From: Datisca glomerata
Taxonomy: Eukaryota > Streptophyta > Magnoliopsida > Cucurbitales > Datiscaceae
Length of the DNA: 64,000 nucleotides
NCBI GenBank assembly: GCA_003255025.1
Contig: QANY01008651.1
Location: 2,155,279 to 2,219,278 of the forward strand
Direction of reading: 5' to 3'
Shown: one piece after another, positions 45,945-58,315 of the stretch
How the letters are laid out: each line of letters opens with the position of its first letter
Position numbering within the stretch: position 1 is the stretch's first letter
Position numbers and translations under genes: made by a program
Notes under the pieces: model-generated
Told to the model about the DNA's origin: nothing
Seen by the model: the letters and a program-made list of their open reading frames with translations, nothing else
Database searches by the model: none

Positions 45945-45956
45945 CTATATATATAG
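45945..45956 (+). promoter_or_regulatory. Candidate TATA box of the EXORDIUM-like gene
   Basis: CTATATATATAG lies 58 bp upstream of the ATG at 46,014, a plausible distance for a short 5' leader. Confidence 0.6.
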
Positions 45957-46013
45957 TCTCATAGCGACGCATACCCTTGCCGTTTTGTTGTTAGCTATCC
46001 ATTCAGTGCTAAC

Positions 46014-47075
46014 ATGCTATACGGTTCCACTCCCACTTCCCTCCGGTTCCCGGAACATCCAGTTCCGGTGCTTCTCATCCCCACCGTATTCACCCTCCTC
46101 TTCCTCATCAACCCCGTCATTTCTTGGCGTCCATGGCCCCACCTAGCCGAAATCAACGGCTCCGATGCGCCTCTCTTTGGAGACTCTAAGAAATACGAGG
46201 GCTCGTCGGACTTCGTTCACCTGAAGTACCACATGGGCCCCGTTCTAACCGCCAACATCACCGTCCACACAATCTGGTACGGAAGGTGGCAGAAGAGCCA
46301 GAAGAAGATCATTCGCGAGTTCATCAACTCAATATCTTCCGTCGATTCTAAAAAACCCTCCGTCTCCGGTTGGTGGCGCACCGTACAGCTTTACACCGAC
46401 CAGACCGGAGCCAACATTTCCCGTACGGTGCGGCTGGGAGAGGAGAAAAACGACCGGTTTTACTCCCACGGTAAATCGCTCACGCGCCTGTCTATCCAGT
46501 CCGTGATCAAGAGTGCCGTCACGGCTAAATCTAGACCGTTGCCGATAAACCCCAAAAGCGGGCTCTACCTTTTGCTCACTTCCGATGACGTGTACGTTCA
46601 GGATTTTTGCGGCCAAGTTTGTGGGTTCCACTATTTCACCTTCCCCTCAATCGTGGGTTACACGCTTCCGTACGCGTGGGTGGGTAATTCAGCCAAGTTG
46701 TGTCCGGGTGTGTGCGCGTACCCGTTCGCCGTGCCAAATTACATGCCTAACCTTAAACCGGTAAAGTCACCAAACGGCGACGTCGGCGTCGACGGGATGA
46801 TAAGCGTGATTGCTCACGAGGTTGCTGAGCTGGCAACGAATCCATTGGTGAACGCATGGTATGCGGGTCCAGACCCGATTGCCCCGGTGGAGATTGCGGA
46901 TCTTTGTGAGGGGATATATGGGACTGGAGGAGGTGGGTCCTATACGGGGCAGTTAATGGACGGACATGATGGGGCCACGTACAACATGAATGGGATCAGA
47001 AGGAGGTTTTTGGTTCAGTGGGTTTGGAACCATGTGGTAAGTTACTGTACCGGTCCTAATGCACTTGATGAGTAA
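46014..47075 (+). CDS. EXORDIUM-like protein (phosphate-induced protein 1 family)
   Basis: Intronless 353-residue gene. Residues 17-37 form a hydrophobic signal segment (LLIPTVFTLLFLINPVIS) predicting secretion to the cell wall. The mature part has the family order: VHLKYHMGPVLTANITVHTI (about 68-88), a WYG motif, GWWRTVQLYTDQTGANIS (about 120), a cysteine-bearing FCGQVCGFHYFTFPS (about 198), CPGVCAYPFAVPNYMP (about 230), VIAHEVAELATNPLVNAWYA (about 265), and a C-terminal WNHVVSYCTG. Family members (EXO, EXL) are apoplastic proteins linked to brassinosteroid- and carbon-status-dependent growth; biochemical activity is not established. The length is typical (about 310-360). GC content in the ORF is much higher than in flanking DNA. 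The long N-terminal region and HMGPVL wording resemble the EXL5/EXL7 side of the family, but I would not fix the paralogue. Confidence 0.95.
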   Translation: MLYGSTPTSLRFPEHPVPVLLIPTVFTLLFLINPVISWRPWPHLAEINGSDAPLFGDSKKYEGSSDFVHLKYHMGPVLTANITVHTIWYGRWQKSQKKIIREFINSISSVDSKKPSVSGWWRTVQLYTDQTGANISRTVRLGEEKNDRFYSHGKSLTRLSIQSVIKSAVTAKSRPLPINPKSGLYLLLTSDDVYVQDFCGQVCGFHYFTFPSIVGYTLPYAWVGNSAKLCPGVCAYPFAVPNYMPNLKPVKSPNGDVGVDGMISVIAHEVAELATNPLVNAWYAGPDPIAPVEIADLCEGIYGTGGGGSYTGQLMDGHDGATYNMNGIRRRFLVQWVWNHVVSYCTGPNALDE

Positions 47076-50000
47076 CAGCGGTAACATTTAAATTCTATGT
47101 TACTGTAACCGTATCTGTGATAGTATCTCTATGTATGTTACAGTATCGTAGAATGATCTTAATTTCGGTCTGTTTTATTCTCTAAATTTTCCTCTTTAGG
47201 CTTAATTTGGTTATATTGTCTTCTTTTTTTGGGGGGCATATGGTTATGTGAGGTTAATCAGTGATGTTAATAACAGTTTTGCGTTCTATTTCTGTATACA
47301 AAATTGATCATCTTCCTTGTCTTGTCTCATTTGCATTTTATTATTTGACTTAAAATCTTTTTGGGCTCTTTAATTCCATTTACAGAAACTGAATAATGTT
47401 TATTTGTTTTTAGAATTTAAAAAAGGATAAATAGAAATATTAAAGTAAGATAAAAGGGACAAGTGTCGCTATTAGACAACCTGTGAACCAAATCTAACAA
47501 GTGTAGCTGTACCTTTTGGTTTGAATGAAGGGACCCACTCTTTTTGACATATTTCCATTTTTCAAATGACGAAATTTTGCACAGGGATTTGAGCTAATAA
47601 GGCTTCTTCAGTTCTGTTGTATTCCTATTCCCTTTTGAATAACATCAGTCACAGACCTAATGAGTGGCCTCGAAGGTCAAATGTCTTGACTCAAACCGAA
47701 AGTTTGATTCCATCACTATTGATATATTTATGTCTTTGATTACTTTTGATCTTGATATAAATGTTATGGAGTAGAACTCCACGCGATGATATGTGAATAT
47801 AATATTTTTTTGTGAGAAAAAATATTTTTTTGTGAGAAAAAAAGAAAAGTATAAATTACTAATTAACTATGTTTATCATATAGAAAATTATACCCATTAT
47901 ATCATATGACCTAATCATCTGAATGCTTTCATTTGAAACGTTCACATTAAATGAAACGTTCACATTTGTGTATTTATAATGATCAATTTTGATATATTAG
48001 TCATACTTTATACATTATGTATCAATTTTACAGTAATTTAAGAAGTTCTATGATACTAATGTATCAATTTTACAGTAATTTAAGAAGTTCTATGATACAA
48101 ACATTGGTCAAGCAGTTGAGGTGATTTTAACTCACAACATGTTTATATTATGTTATGCCTCTTGATTAGTATAGAAATTAGTTGTGCAAAACGAAGTCAC
48201 ATCCTCCAATTCACATGCATTTTACAAACATAACTTAAATGGAAGTAGGGTGTAAATATGTATTTGATTTCAAAACCATGAACTAAATTGAGAAAGTTAA
48301 CATCTATGAGATCAAATTGATGGTAAAGACAAGCTTGAAAGGTGAAACATTTTGAGACATAACGTTCAAGCGGTTCGGTTGTAGAGTTTTACGAATAATG
48401 TTTGATGGCGTTATGAAATGTGAAATAAAAATAATGTAGGCGTAACTCCATACAAATCGAATGAAATGCGTGTCTTTTTATCTGTACCAGAGACTGTCGA
48501 ATTGTGAGGGATTCTGTCGTTCTGACAGTAGTCTTGTTTCTTTCTTTGGTTCTTACAAAACTTTGGTCCTATAGAAGATTGTAGTACTTGCAATTTTGCA
48601 GGCATATAAATCTCAGTTATCATCTACTATCAATGTGAAAATTATCATTTCATTACCAGCTAATCAAATGAATTAATTTTAGATCAAAACTTTTAAATAG
48701 AAAATGTGGGATAAATGCCAATTGAGGTTGGTGAAGCATCAATTTCTAATCTAATTTGGGGGAAACCAGCTGTCTCTCACAAGAATACAAAATTAGAAAA
48801 TATGGGAAAATAACTAGAGAAGTTATAGGTTTACCAGACACAAACTGATCATTGGATTGAAAAATTAACGATTAAAATCTATTCTGATTAATTTAAAAAA
48901 AATAAAAATAAGTTAACCTTTTTGTTTTCTGTATTAAACAGATCGAGACCATCTAAATATGAATCAATGGATCAGATTTAAAGGAGATGAGGCCTAGATC
49001 ATATTGTAATCGGTAGACTCAATAATTTTTCAAGTAACTGCTTAGTCAACTAAGTTGTAATCATACTTCTTTAAAGAGAGTTTATGTTCAAAACTTCATT
49101 CATAGACTCGAGACGAAAACCCAAATAATTATAGTGAGATTTGCATGTGATTTAGAGTGGGATAAATTTCATAGTTCATAAGATATAAAGAAAATCTAAT
49201 TTTCCTAATTTGACAAAAAGAGAACAGATGTGAGCAACTCAAGGAGTAGGTAGAATTTTAGAGAGCTACATTTATTGTCTTAAATCAGAAAAACATAATT
49301 TTACTTTTTTTAGGGAAGAAAGTATTTTCATTAAACTAAGTAATTATGATTGTATATTAATTTAATTGGTCATGGGGTGGAAAAGTAAAGCGGTGCCTGA
49401 AGGTTGGTCTTTGACCTATAACTCCTTTTGCTCATATTAAAAACTCACTTTATGTGTTTTTCTTGTCTAACCCATGATTTTACTTTTAATTATTGATGAT
49501 GATTTAGTTGTTTATTATTGTTTTAGTGTCTTAGTGGTCTTTTCCTTGGGGGTAGTTTTGTCTTCACGTCTTGTTTTCTCTGTTGGTAAGACAAATATTT
49601 TCTTTTGATCAAGTTGAAGAGGCATTGATTCGCTCCAAACATGGAAAACAAAATATATATATATATATTTAGTTTAATCATATATAATTCATTCAATCTA
49701 ATATGATAAGTCATTTCAGTCAAACTACATATAATTTGAATTCGAAACTCTTATGTATTTTTTATTAAAAAGATGGAGAAATACACAACTTAGAGTTTGA
49801 ACCCCATAACAAGAGGATGACATTGTCACTATTACCAATTGGGCTACGTGTTTGTTCGGGTGGAAATTCATAAATTGACTTCTTAAAATAAAACTGTGAC
49901 ATTTACAATGATACGAGAGTGATCATCATTTTCATAATGCATTATCGTAATCTAGTAAATATATGTAACTTGATTAGAAATGAGTTATATGAAATTGAAA

Positions 50001-51961
50001 TGTTGAAAATTTGAGAAGATCACAAAGAAAATGAAAAAGGAAGAAAGGAAAGAAAGAAAAGAAAAGTTGGTGAAAATTGATGTGTATTAAAAGGAGGAAG
50101 AGAGTAAAGAGAGAAGGCAAGAATAATCAATCACAAAGAGGACCTCATGCTCCAATGTTATATATATATATATATNATCAACCTAGCTAATGATTGGGGG
50201 TCCCCCCCAAAAAAGAGAGAAAAACCCTAGAGGTCACCAAATTCATGAGATCTTATAATCCAAAATAATGTAACAAAACACGGCCTGCACATACAATCTT
50301 TAAGGGCTGTTTATTCGCAGAATTTAAATTACAAATCTTGTAATTTGAATTCAATGTTTATTAAATTAAATATGTGAATATTTATGTGAGATCCTTAGTC
50401 TAAATACTAAATATGAATTCTTAATCCAAATCATCAATTAAAATCTTCAATCCAAAAGAATGTTAAACATGCCCATATAACGATATAATCATTCTATTAT
50501 GCGAAGGTGAATGTGTAGTTGAGAGACACAATAACAATAAAGAATTCGATGAGACAGGCAGACAGTAGTAGAAATCATACACGACTGTTTTTGTAGCCAA
50601 TGGAGAATTAAATTGTAGCTGCTAAACTGACATGAAGTTGATAAAAGTAGGTTCCTAGTAATTTATAATCAAACACTGTGAATTCACCTGTTAGGTGGCT
50701 GCCTTATCATGAATACATAACATTTCATTCAAGCAAAATTTTCAGCCATAGATGTGTGCTCCCGTCTATTTGAATGCAAACCACTTCAAAAGTTTTCTTC
50801 AAAACAAACGAAATTTGAACTTTTTCATAGGATAAAACACTAAATTACTCTCGCGCTGGATTCTAGTTTAGCAAAATTTCTGCCAAACACTGGTCTTTAT
50901 TATAGAAGTTATCAAGTTCAACAGAAAATTTTTAAATCAAATAATCAACTCAGTCATTTTCTATATAAAAAAATATCAAATTTCATTAAAATAAACCAGG
51001 GTCTTAATATTGTTTTTTTTCTTTTCCCAAGGGCCCCTTTTTAATTTTTTCTCCTCACAAAATTCCATTTTTGGGAGAAACTTGGGGCAGTTTCTTCCGC
51101 CGGTGATCTTGATACCCGAAAAAATAATGGGTACAAGTATCTGCTATGTATTTTTCGATTTGCAAAATTGCTTGGTTGTAGTTTCAAAAGCCAGTCGAAA
51201 TCGAAAAATGTGTTTGATAGACTTGTTTCTGGGCGTTCTAAAACCTTAAAAACGGAAAACCAAACCAAATCACCAACCAAAGATACCTTCTAAGGAATGA
51301 TTTAACTCTCTGTGTGTGTAAGAGAGAGAACATTGGGGGGGGGGTGTTGACCCTGAATGAGAGTCACAGAGATTAACAATTGTTGTAGAGGATAGATAAC
51401 CTTCGACAAGTAACTGATGAACATGCAGGGTGATAAGAAAGAACAATGCAGGTACAAAGCCTTATAAATATAATCTCCGACTGACAGACACTACAGATGA
51501 CTGTCTTGTCTATGTGTGGGGTTAGGAGTTTGAATTGCAACTCGGAAACAATCCCAAAATGAATCACTTTTTCCTATTTAATTGCACCGTGTTTCTTTCA
51601 AGGCACGATTATCTCAACAATAAGATTTTTCCCAGTCTGCGTTCAACGGGAACAAGTTTGTTGATAACATCGATCAAACATAGTAGAAGGAAAGACAATT
51701 GAGCTGCTTCACAAGGAGACAGCATGAATTATAACACGTAAAGCTTGATTAAAGATCAATCAATACATAACAAATGAATATTTTAAAGCTAACCACCAGA
51801 TTTACTTCTTTCTTGGTCTTTCTCTATTAGTTATTTAGAACTAGTTTTCTCATTTGGTTCTTCTTTCTATCAAACATGAAAGTTAGTACAAGTATGACCT
51901 ACGGAAAGAATCAAGGGCACTAATTTAGAACAAAAGCATCCATCCAAATTGCTAATATATA
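47076..51961. other. Intergenic region between the EXORDIUM-like gene and LPA2
   Basis: No gene recognised. It contains a tandem duplication of 38 bp (48,019-48,056 and 48,061-48,098, beginning GTATCAATTTTACAGTAATT), a duplicated AATATTTTTTTGTGAGAAAA near 47,801-47,842, a (TA)n tract at 50,158-50,175 with an undetermined base at 50,176, and a G run near 51,338. The part just below 51,961 should hold the LPA2 3' untranslated region. Confidence 0.6.
48019..48098. repeat. 38-bp tandem duplication
   Basis: Two identical 38-bp copies separated by TAAT, period 42 bp; unit starts GTATCAATTTTACAGTAATT. Confidence 0.9.
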
Positions 51962-53418
51962 TCATTCCTGACCTTTTATGTTCTCGTTCTGGAGATACTT
52001 CAAAACTCCATAAGCGACCGTTCCAGCAACAAACAGACCGACTGTTGGAGTAAAAGAGGGATACAAATACTTCACAAAGAAATTATCCCACTTTTCTGGT
52101 AGGAAGCCTGAAAAGACAAATGAGCGTCAATTACTGCGGTGAAAGCAGTATTAAAACAATGATCTCCAAATCAAACAGACAACAGTAATTAAGTTATTGT
52201 ACTTTTGATATTCCTCTAAACAAAGGAAGCGTATAATAAACATGCTTTGCATTTGTCGTATATGAGAAGAACAAGGCAATACAATTTCACGTTTAAGCTT
52301 TTTATCCCTGGTTACAAACTGCTGACTGATCCTTCAGTTGTATATGAAGACAGCTGAATAGAATTTCCATATTTATCTTCCCAAGTAATAGACATGTCAA
52401 CAGAAAGCCAAAGGAGAACGACTAATATCTCAATGGGCTTCTCCATGTCTAAAAAACAGATGGAGAAAACACTAATTACTGAACTTTCACTAGTAAAAAA
52501 GACGTACAAAATTTTGATTGAAGGACATAGAATGATAGAATTTGTGGTGGAACAAATGCAACCTACTCGCTAGTTAATGTATTCTAGTGCCAATACCGAA
52601 ACGAATTTGACAAGATATGGATCTAATCATTGAGTCGAATAATTATGGACATCCGTAATTACACAACCCCAGTCCAACTGGGAAAGCAATATTCAATTAA
52701 CTTCTGAATGCCTCAGTATCTAATTCAACCCGAAGCCTAACAATAATAGCAAATCTATTTTGAGTATATACACAAAGTCTCATATTTCAATAAAGTAGTT
52801 AGTTCTAAGAGGTAAAATGCCAAACTGATATCTATTCCAAACTAATCGCAGTGTACTCCAAACCCGGTCCTATCGAGTATCAGTAAGCAAAAATAACTGC
52901 TATTTTACAAAATTCCTATCAACTTATTAACATCACTGCAATTTGCAATCCAAAAATCAAAAACCCAATTCACTCAAAATAGAAAAAAAACCCATACCTG
53001 ATGCTGCAAGAATAATGCCCTCTACGAGAATGACCGCACCGAGCCCCAACCAAGTAATAAGAAAAGCACTCTCATTTACGCTCTGCTCCTTAACTTTCGA
53101 TTCATCTACTTCTCCAAGGAATACCGGCTTTTCCACAGGCAAACGCCGAATTATGGATGCTCGCTGACCTTTACTCCTCGTTTTCCTCTTATTACCCTCA
53201 GAATTTGCATTTTCTTTGGCTACGGACGAAGACGATGAGCCAAATCCTCGACCGGATAAGGCGGGTGTCTTGGATGAGGCCTCATTGATATCCGAAATGG
53301 GATTTTGAGGCTCCGAAGAGTTTTGGGATTTGACTGTGAATTTGGGTTTGATGGAAAAGGGAAGATGATGATAGGGTTTGTGGGGGAAAGAAGAGGGAGA
53401 GTGAATTTGTAGCGCCAT
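51962..53418 (-). CDS. LPA2: LPA2, photosystem II assembly protein (chloroplast), two exons
   Basis: Exon 1 is 53,418-52,998 and exon 2 is 52,107-51,962; the intron (52,997-52,108) has GT (CAG|GTATGG) and AG (TTTTCAG|GC) ends, and the join keeps the frame, giving 188 residues. The protein starts MALQIHSPSSFPHKPYHHLP, a Ser-rich chloroplast transit peptide, has a basic linker (KRKTRSKGQRASIIRR), then VEKPVFLGE and two membrane segments: FLITWLGLGAVILVEGIILA in exon 1 and FTPTVGLFVAGTVAYGVLKY in exon 2, ending ENIKGQE. This matches plant LOW PSII ACCUMULATION 2 in order and length (Arabidopsis about 185 residues). Known LPA2 works in the thylakoid in assembly of photosystem II, in insertion of CP43. 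A copia element lies about 0.5 kb upstream. Confidence 0.92.
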
Positions 53419-53953
53419 TTTCAGTTAGTTGGTTACTGTGATTTTGTTGGCCTTTTGGTTTGATTTTTTATATGGTTGCTCTTTCACTAAGCCTTTGACT
53501 TTTAAGATATTTAATTATCAAATAATAAGAATTAAATTGCAAATCAAGCAGGTTTTATGTCTTTGAAATTTTAAGAAATATATATTTTAAGCGAATATTA
53601 CTACTACACGCGTTTCAGATATCAAGATTTTTAACTATATTGTTTCCTTTATTTTCATTTTTTTTCCCGAAAGCACGTTTTTATATCACAAACCAAATAT
53701 TGTTGTGCAGTCACTCGTCTCGTATATTATTATTTAGACAATTTGGGGACAGATTAGACGTTTTCAATTTACTATATAATATATTTACTTTTGATTAAGA
53801 AATGATAATGTGTTTTAGAAGTATAAGAAAACCTTATTGATATAATTATTTTTCTTCTTTTTAACAACATAATCTGATTTTGATAAAAAAAAATAGTTAT
53901 AATCTATCAAAATAATTTGTTAAAATTGTTGTTTAAAAAAAACTTCCCCATAC
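53419..53953. promoter_or_regulatory. Upstream region of LPA2
   Basis: About 535 bp between the LPA2 start codon and the copia element; the minus-strand promoter must lie here or inside the retrotransposon. No clear TATA was fixed. No other gene. Confidence 0.45.
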
Positions 53954-54198
53954 GGTTGAAGCAATAAGGTTTAATTGTTTTTTACTGCTTTGTATTTTTC
54001 TGTTTATAACGCCTAAATTGTTGGGGGGAGTTGTTAGTGCTGTTTTAAAATTTGAATTGGTCTTGACCCTCTTACCACATTTTTAGGATTGTGCAACGTG
54101 AAGTTGTTTTCTATTTCCTTTCTAAAAGGCTTATATAAAGCCATCGTTTATTGAATAAGTGTGAGGTGATATCCAAAAACACAGTAAGCGACTTAACA
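53954..54198 (+). repeat. 5' LTR of copia family 2
   Basis: Starts GGTTGAAGCAATAAGG (first T of TG changed) and ends ACTTAACA. Contains a TATA box GGCTTATATAAAGCC at about 54,127-54,141. About 38 bp longer than the 3' LTR because of an extra internal segment around TTGGTCTTGACCCTC. Confidence 0.85.
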
Positions 54199-54199
54199 A

Positions 54200-54212
54200 T
54201 GGTATCAGAGCC
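54200..54212 (+). promoter_or_regulatory. Primer-binding site of copia family 2
   Basis: TGGTATCAGAGCC one base after the LTR end, complementary to the Met initiator tRNA 3' end. Confidence 0.9.
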
Positions 54213-54309
54213 ACCATTACAGGGGCTTTATTGAGTGTTTACGAAGCTGCAAATTCCTAAGGAAAAAGCAAGAGTGAGAGAACAGAAAGGAGAGAGAAGT
54301 CAAAGAATC

Positions 54310-55120
54310 ATGGCAACGAAGAACAACAGTTTTGTTTAGCCGGCGATTCCGCGGTTCGATGGTCATTATGATCATTGGGCTATGCTCATGGAGAATTTTC
54401 TCAGATCAAATGAGTACTATGACTTGATACAAAATGAGATACCTATAGCAGCAGACGGGACAACAGAGGCGCAACATAAGACCATTGCAGATCTGAAACT
54501 GAAAGGTGTAAAGGTTAAGAATTATCTATTCCAAGCTATAGATAGAACTATTATTGAGACTATCCTCAATAAGGATATTGCGAATGCTATCTCGGATTCG
54601 ATGAAATTGAAATATCAAGGCTCTACGAAGGTGAAACGTGATCAACTACATGCTTTGAGAAGAGAGTTCGAGATTCTTAGCATGAAAGAGGGTGAAAAGG
54701 TGGGTGAATACTTTGCCAGGATACTGACCATTGCAAATAAGATGAAAGCACATGGAGAAAAAATGGGGCAGAGTGTGATTATTGAGAAAATTTTGGGATC
54801 GATGACTCTCAAGTTCAATTATGTTGTGTGTTCGATAGAGGAGTCCAATGAACTCTCCACCATTAACATAGATGAGCTTCAGAGCAGCCTGTTAGTCCAT
54901 GAACAGAGGATGCACATACAGAAGGAGGAAGAGCATGTTTTAAATATCACCAATTCATAGAAGGATAGATGAAGAGATGAATACAGAGTTGAAGGAAGAG
55001 GAAGAGCTCGTGGAAGTTTTAGAGGAAGAGGTCGAGGCAGGGGTAGACAGCCTTTCAATAAAGCTATTGTGGAATGTTTCAACTGATACAAATTATGTCA
55101 CATTTAATATGAGTGTCCTA
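54310..55120 (+). pseudogene. Copia family 2 gag with zinc knuckle
   Basis: ATG at 54,310, TAG at codon 10, then an open stretch to 54,960 with FDGHYDHWAMLMENFLRS, KRDQLHALRREFEILSMKEG and NELSTINIDELQSSLLVHEQ. The nucleocapsid knuckle near 55,070-55,120 is damaged: C-F-N then a stop where Cys is expected, L-C-H where G-H is expected. Confidence 0.85.
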
Positions 55121-55727
55121 GTTTGGGGAACAACGCAAACTATGACGAGTTGGATGAAGATGAGGGGATGCTACTAATGTCTTATGTCAAGATGAACAAC
55201 TCAACAATTGAGAAAATGTGGTTTTTAGATTCTGGGTGCAGCAACCCATGTGTGGTTCAAAGAAAAATTTTCTCAGATCTTGATGAAAAGTTCAGGCAAT
55301 ATGTGAGGCTTGGAGACAATTCAAAGATGATGGTAATGGGGAAAGGAAATATCAGACTTCAGGTGGGTGGCATAATTCAGGTAATCAGCGAAGTTTATTA
55401 TGCGCCTGAGTTAAAGAATAATATTTTGAATGTTGGCCAACTGCAAGAAAAAGGTTTTTCCATTCTAATTCAAAATGGAATGTGCAATCTTTACCATCCA
55501 AGGAGGGGATTAATTATGCAGTCCAGAATGTCAGCAAATCGGATGTTTGTTGTGTTGGCTTCAGTGATGCCTCAAGCCATAACATGCTTCCAACCTGTGA
55601 CTGAAGACAACTCGCATTTGTGGCATTATAGATTTGGACATCTCAGTTTCAAGGGCGTAAGAACTCTTATCAATAAGAAAATGGTGAGAGGACTACCAAT
55701 TCTCAAATCTCCATCAAAGGTGTGTTC
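55121..55727 (+). pseudogene. Copia family 2 protease and pre-integrase
   Basis: MWFLDSGCSNPCVVQ (catalytic D-S-G), LKNNILNVGQLQEKGFSI, then the GAG-pre-integrase block LWHYRFGHLSFKGVRTLINK. A frameshift at about 55,727 puts the integrase in another frame. Confidence 0.85.
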
Positions 55728-56760
55728 GGATGGTGGGGAAGCAACACCGAGAATTAATTCCCAAGACGAGCCTGTGGAGAGCCTCACAACGTTTTCAATT
55801 GGTTCATACTGATATTTGTGGACCCATCAAACCTGAATCGCATAGTCACAAAAGGTACTTAATCAACTTTATTGATGACTATAGTACGAAGACTTGGGTT
55901 TATTTCTTATCAGAAAAGTCTGAGGTGTTTAATGTGTTCAAGAAGTTCAAAGCACTTGTAGAAAGGGAAACTGGTAATCTTATTCGTTATCTACGTAGTG
56001 ATAGAGGTGGAGAATTCACCTCGTTGGAATTTAATCAATTTCGCAGTGCAAATGAAATAACTAGGCAACTTACCACGGCTTACACACCTCAACAAAACGG
56101 GGTGGTAGAGAGGAAAAACTGCACCATCATGAATATGGTGCGTAGCATGCTATCAGAAAAATAGATTCCTAAGGAGTTTTAGGCTGAACCTGTTAATTGG
56201 GCGATACATATATTGAATCAGAGTCCAACTGCAGTTGTGAATGAGGTAACACCTGAAGAGGCCTGGAGTGGTAACAAACCTACTACGCATTATTTTAGGG
56301 TATTTGATTGTGTTGCTAATGTACATATTCCAGACATTAGAAGAACAAAGTTGGATGATAAGAGTGAGAAATGTGTCATGTTGGGTGTAAGTGAGGAGTG
56401 AAAGCCTATAGGCTATAAAATATAGCTTCAAAGAAAGTGGTAATTGGTAGGGATGTGGTATTTACTGAAGATGAGAAATGGAATTAGGGAAGAAGCACTG
56501 ATGAGTTGAAAGCTGATGTATTAGAGTGCGGTGATGAGGAAGAAACTAGTAATCAAGAAGATCAAACTGAAGAAGCTGTGAATGTTGCAAATGAGGAAGT
56601 AGAAGAAGGAGCAAGTATCAATTCTCCATTTGGCGAATCAAATGAAGAAGGTTCTTTGAGTCCAATTCAAAGGAGGAATAGAAGAAAGCCTTCTTGGATG
56701 CAAGATTATGTGTCGGGTGAAGGTTTATCAAAGGAAAATGAAAATGAAATTTGGTGATGT
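55728..56760 (+). pseudogene. Copia family 2 integrase
   Basis: Contains LVHTDICGPIKPES (first D), YLRSDRGGEFTS (second D) and QNGVVERKNCTI (E), all catalytic residues kept. TAG at 56,162, TGA at 56,399 and TAG at 56,486 follow, then an acidic linker (GDEEETSNQEDQTEEAVNVA). Confidence 0.88.
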
Positions 56761-58190
56761 TCACTACTTTTAAAGACCTCGTATCTTTTGAAGAAGCTGT
56801 CAAGAGTTCGAAGTGGAGAGAAGCCATGAAATTGGAGTTAACAACATTACCAGAATGAGCAAAGAAAATAACGGTAAAATGGGTGTACAAAACCAAGCTT
56901 AACGAGAAGGGTGAGGTGGACAAGTTTAAGGCGCGCCTTGTGGCAAAGGGTTACTCACAACAACATGGTATCAATTACAAAGAGGTGTTTGCTCTGGTGG
57001 CCAGATGGGATACTATCAGAGTGATTCTCGCTCTTGCAGCACAAAATGGTTAGTGTGTATATCAATTGGACATCAAAAGCGCGTTCTTACGTGGAGAATT
57101 AAATGAGTCTGTGTATGTCGATCAACCATAAGGGTTCGAAAGAAAGGGGGAAGAACACAAGGTTTACAAACTAAGAAAAGCATTGTACAGACTCAAGCAA
57201 GCTCCTCAAGCTTGGTACAACAGAATTGAAGGGTACTTCATTAAAGAGGGCTTTGAGAAATGCTACTGTGAGTACACATTATTTGTCAAGACCGTCAATG
57301 GAGGTAAGATTCTCATTGTGAGTCTTTACGTAGATGATTTGATTTTTACTGGAAACGATGAGGATATGTTTGTGAGATTTAAGGAGTCAATGAAGAAGGA
57401 ATTTGCCATGTCTGATCTTGGCAAAATGAAGTATTTCCTTGGTGTAGAAGTCATACCAAATCAACATGGAATATTTATCAATCAAAAGAAATATGCACAT
57501 GAAGTGTTGGAGAGGTTTGGAATGTTTAATAGCAACTCGGTGAATAATCTTATCGTTCCAGGGTTCAGATTATCAAAGAATTGAGGAGGAGCTGCTGTAG
57601 ATACAACAATGTTCAAGCAAATAATAGGCAGTCTCATGTACCTAACTGCTACGAGGCCAAATTTGATGTATTCTATCTTTTGATTACTAGATATATGGAG
57701 AGGCCCACTAAAGTATACTTGCAAGCTGTCAAAAGAGTCATGAGATATCTCAAGGGAACAACTGAGCTGGGGATTACTTATAAAAGAGAAGGAGAAGAAG
57801 AATTGGTGGGGTTTGCTGATAGTGATTATGCAGGAGACATTGATGATAGGAAAAGCGCCTCGGGGTACAATTTCATGCTTGGAACTGGAGCAGTTTCATG
57901 GTCTTTGAAGAAGTAACCAGTTGTGACCCTCTCGACTATAGAGGTCGAATTCATTGCAGCAACATATTGTGCATACAAAGGAGTTTGGTTGAGGAGAGTT
58001 CTTGAGAAGCTGGGGCATACTCAAAGAAAATATACAACAATTTATTGTGATAATAATTCGGCCATAAAACTTTCAAAAAATCCAGTCATGCATGGGAGGA
58101 GCAAGCATATCGATGTAAGATTTCATTTTTTGCGTGACTTGACAAAGGAGGAAATTGTGGAATTGGTGCACTGCAGCACACAAAAATAAA
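56760..58190 (+). pseudogene. Copia family 2 reverse transcriptase and RNase H
   Basis: RT from [20 protein letters not shown] through LDIKSAFLRGELNESVYVDQ, YRLKQAPQAWYNRIEGYF and SLYVDDLIFTGND (YVDD kept). RNase H has GFADSDYAGDIDDRKSASGY, LSTIEVEFIAATYCAYKGVW and YCDNNSAIKLSKNPV. Stops near 56,857, 57,130, 57,583 and 57,914. Confidence 0.88.
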
Positions 58191-58304
58191 TTTTTGATAT
58201 TATGACAAAGCCTCTCAAGCTGGATGTGTTCTTAAGGCTGCGTGATAAGTTTGGTATGTGTTTGAAGTTAGAGTAAACTGATTGCATTTTTTGCAATTCA
58301 GTTT

Positions 58305-58315
58305 AAGGGAGGATA
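58305..58315 (+). promoter_or_regulatory. Polypurine tract of copia family 2
   Basis: AAGGGAGGA followed by TA, directly 5' of the 3' LTR, the usual second-strand priming site. Confidence 0.8.

Noticed and set aside
46329..46631. Minus-strand 100-residue ORF as a gene.
   Set aside because: It lies wholly inside the EXORDIUM-like gene on the opposite strand and has no recognisable domain; GC-rich coding DNA often leaves such shadows.
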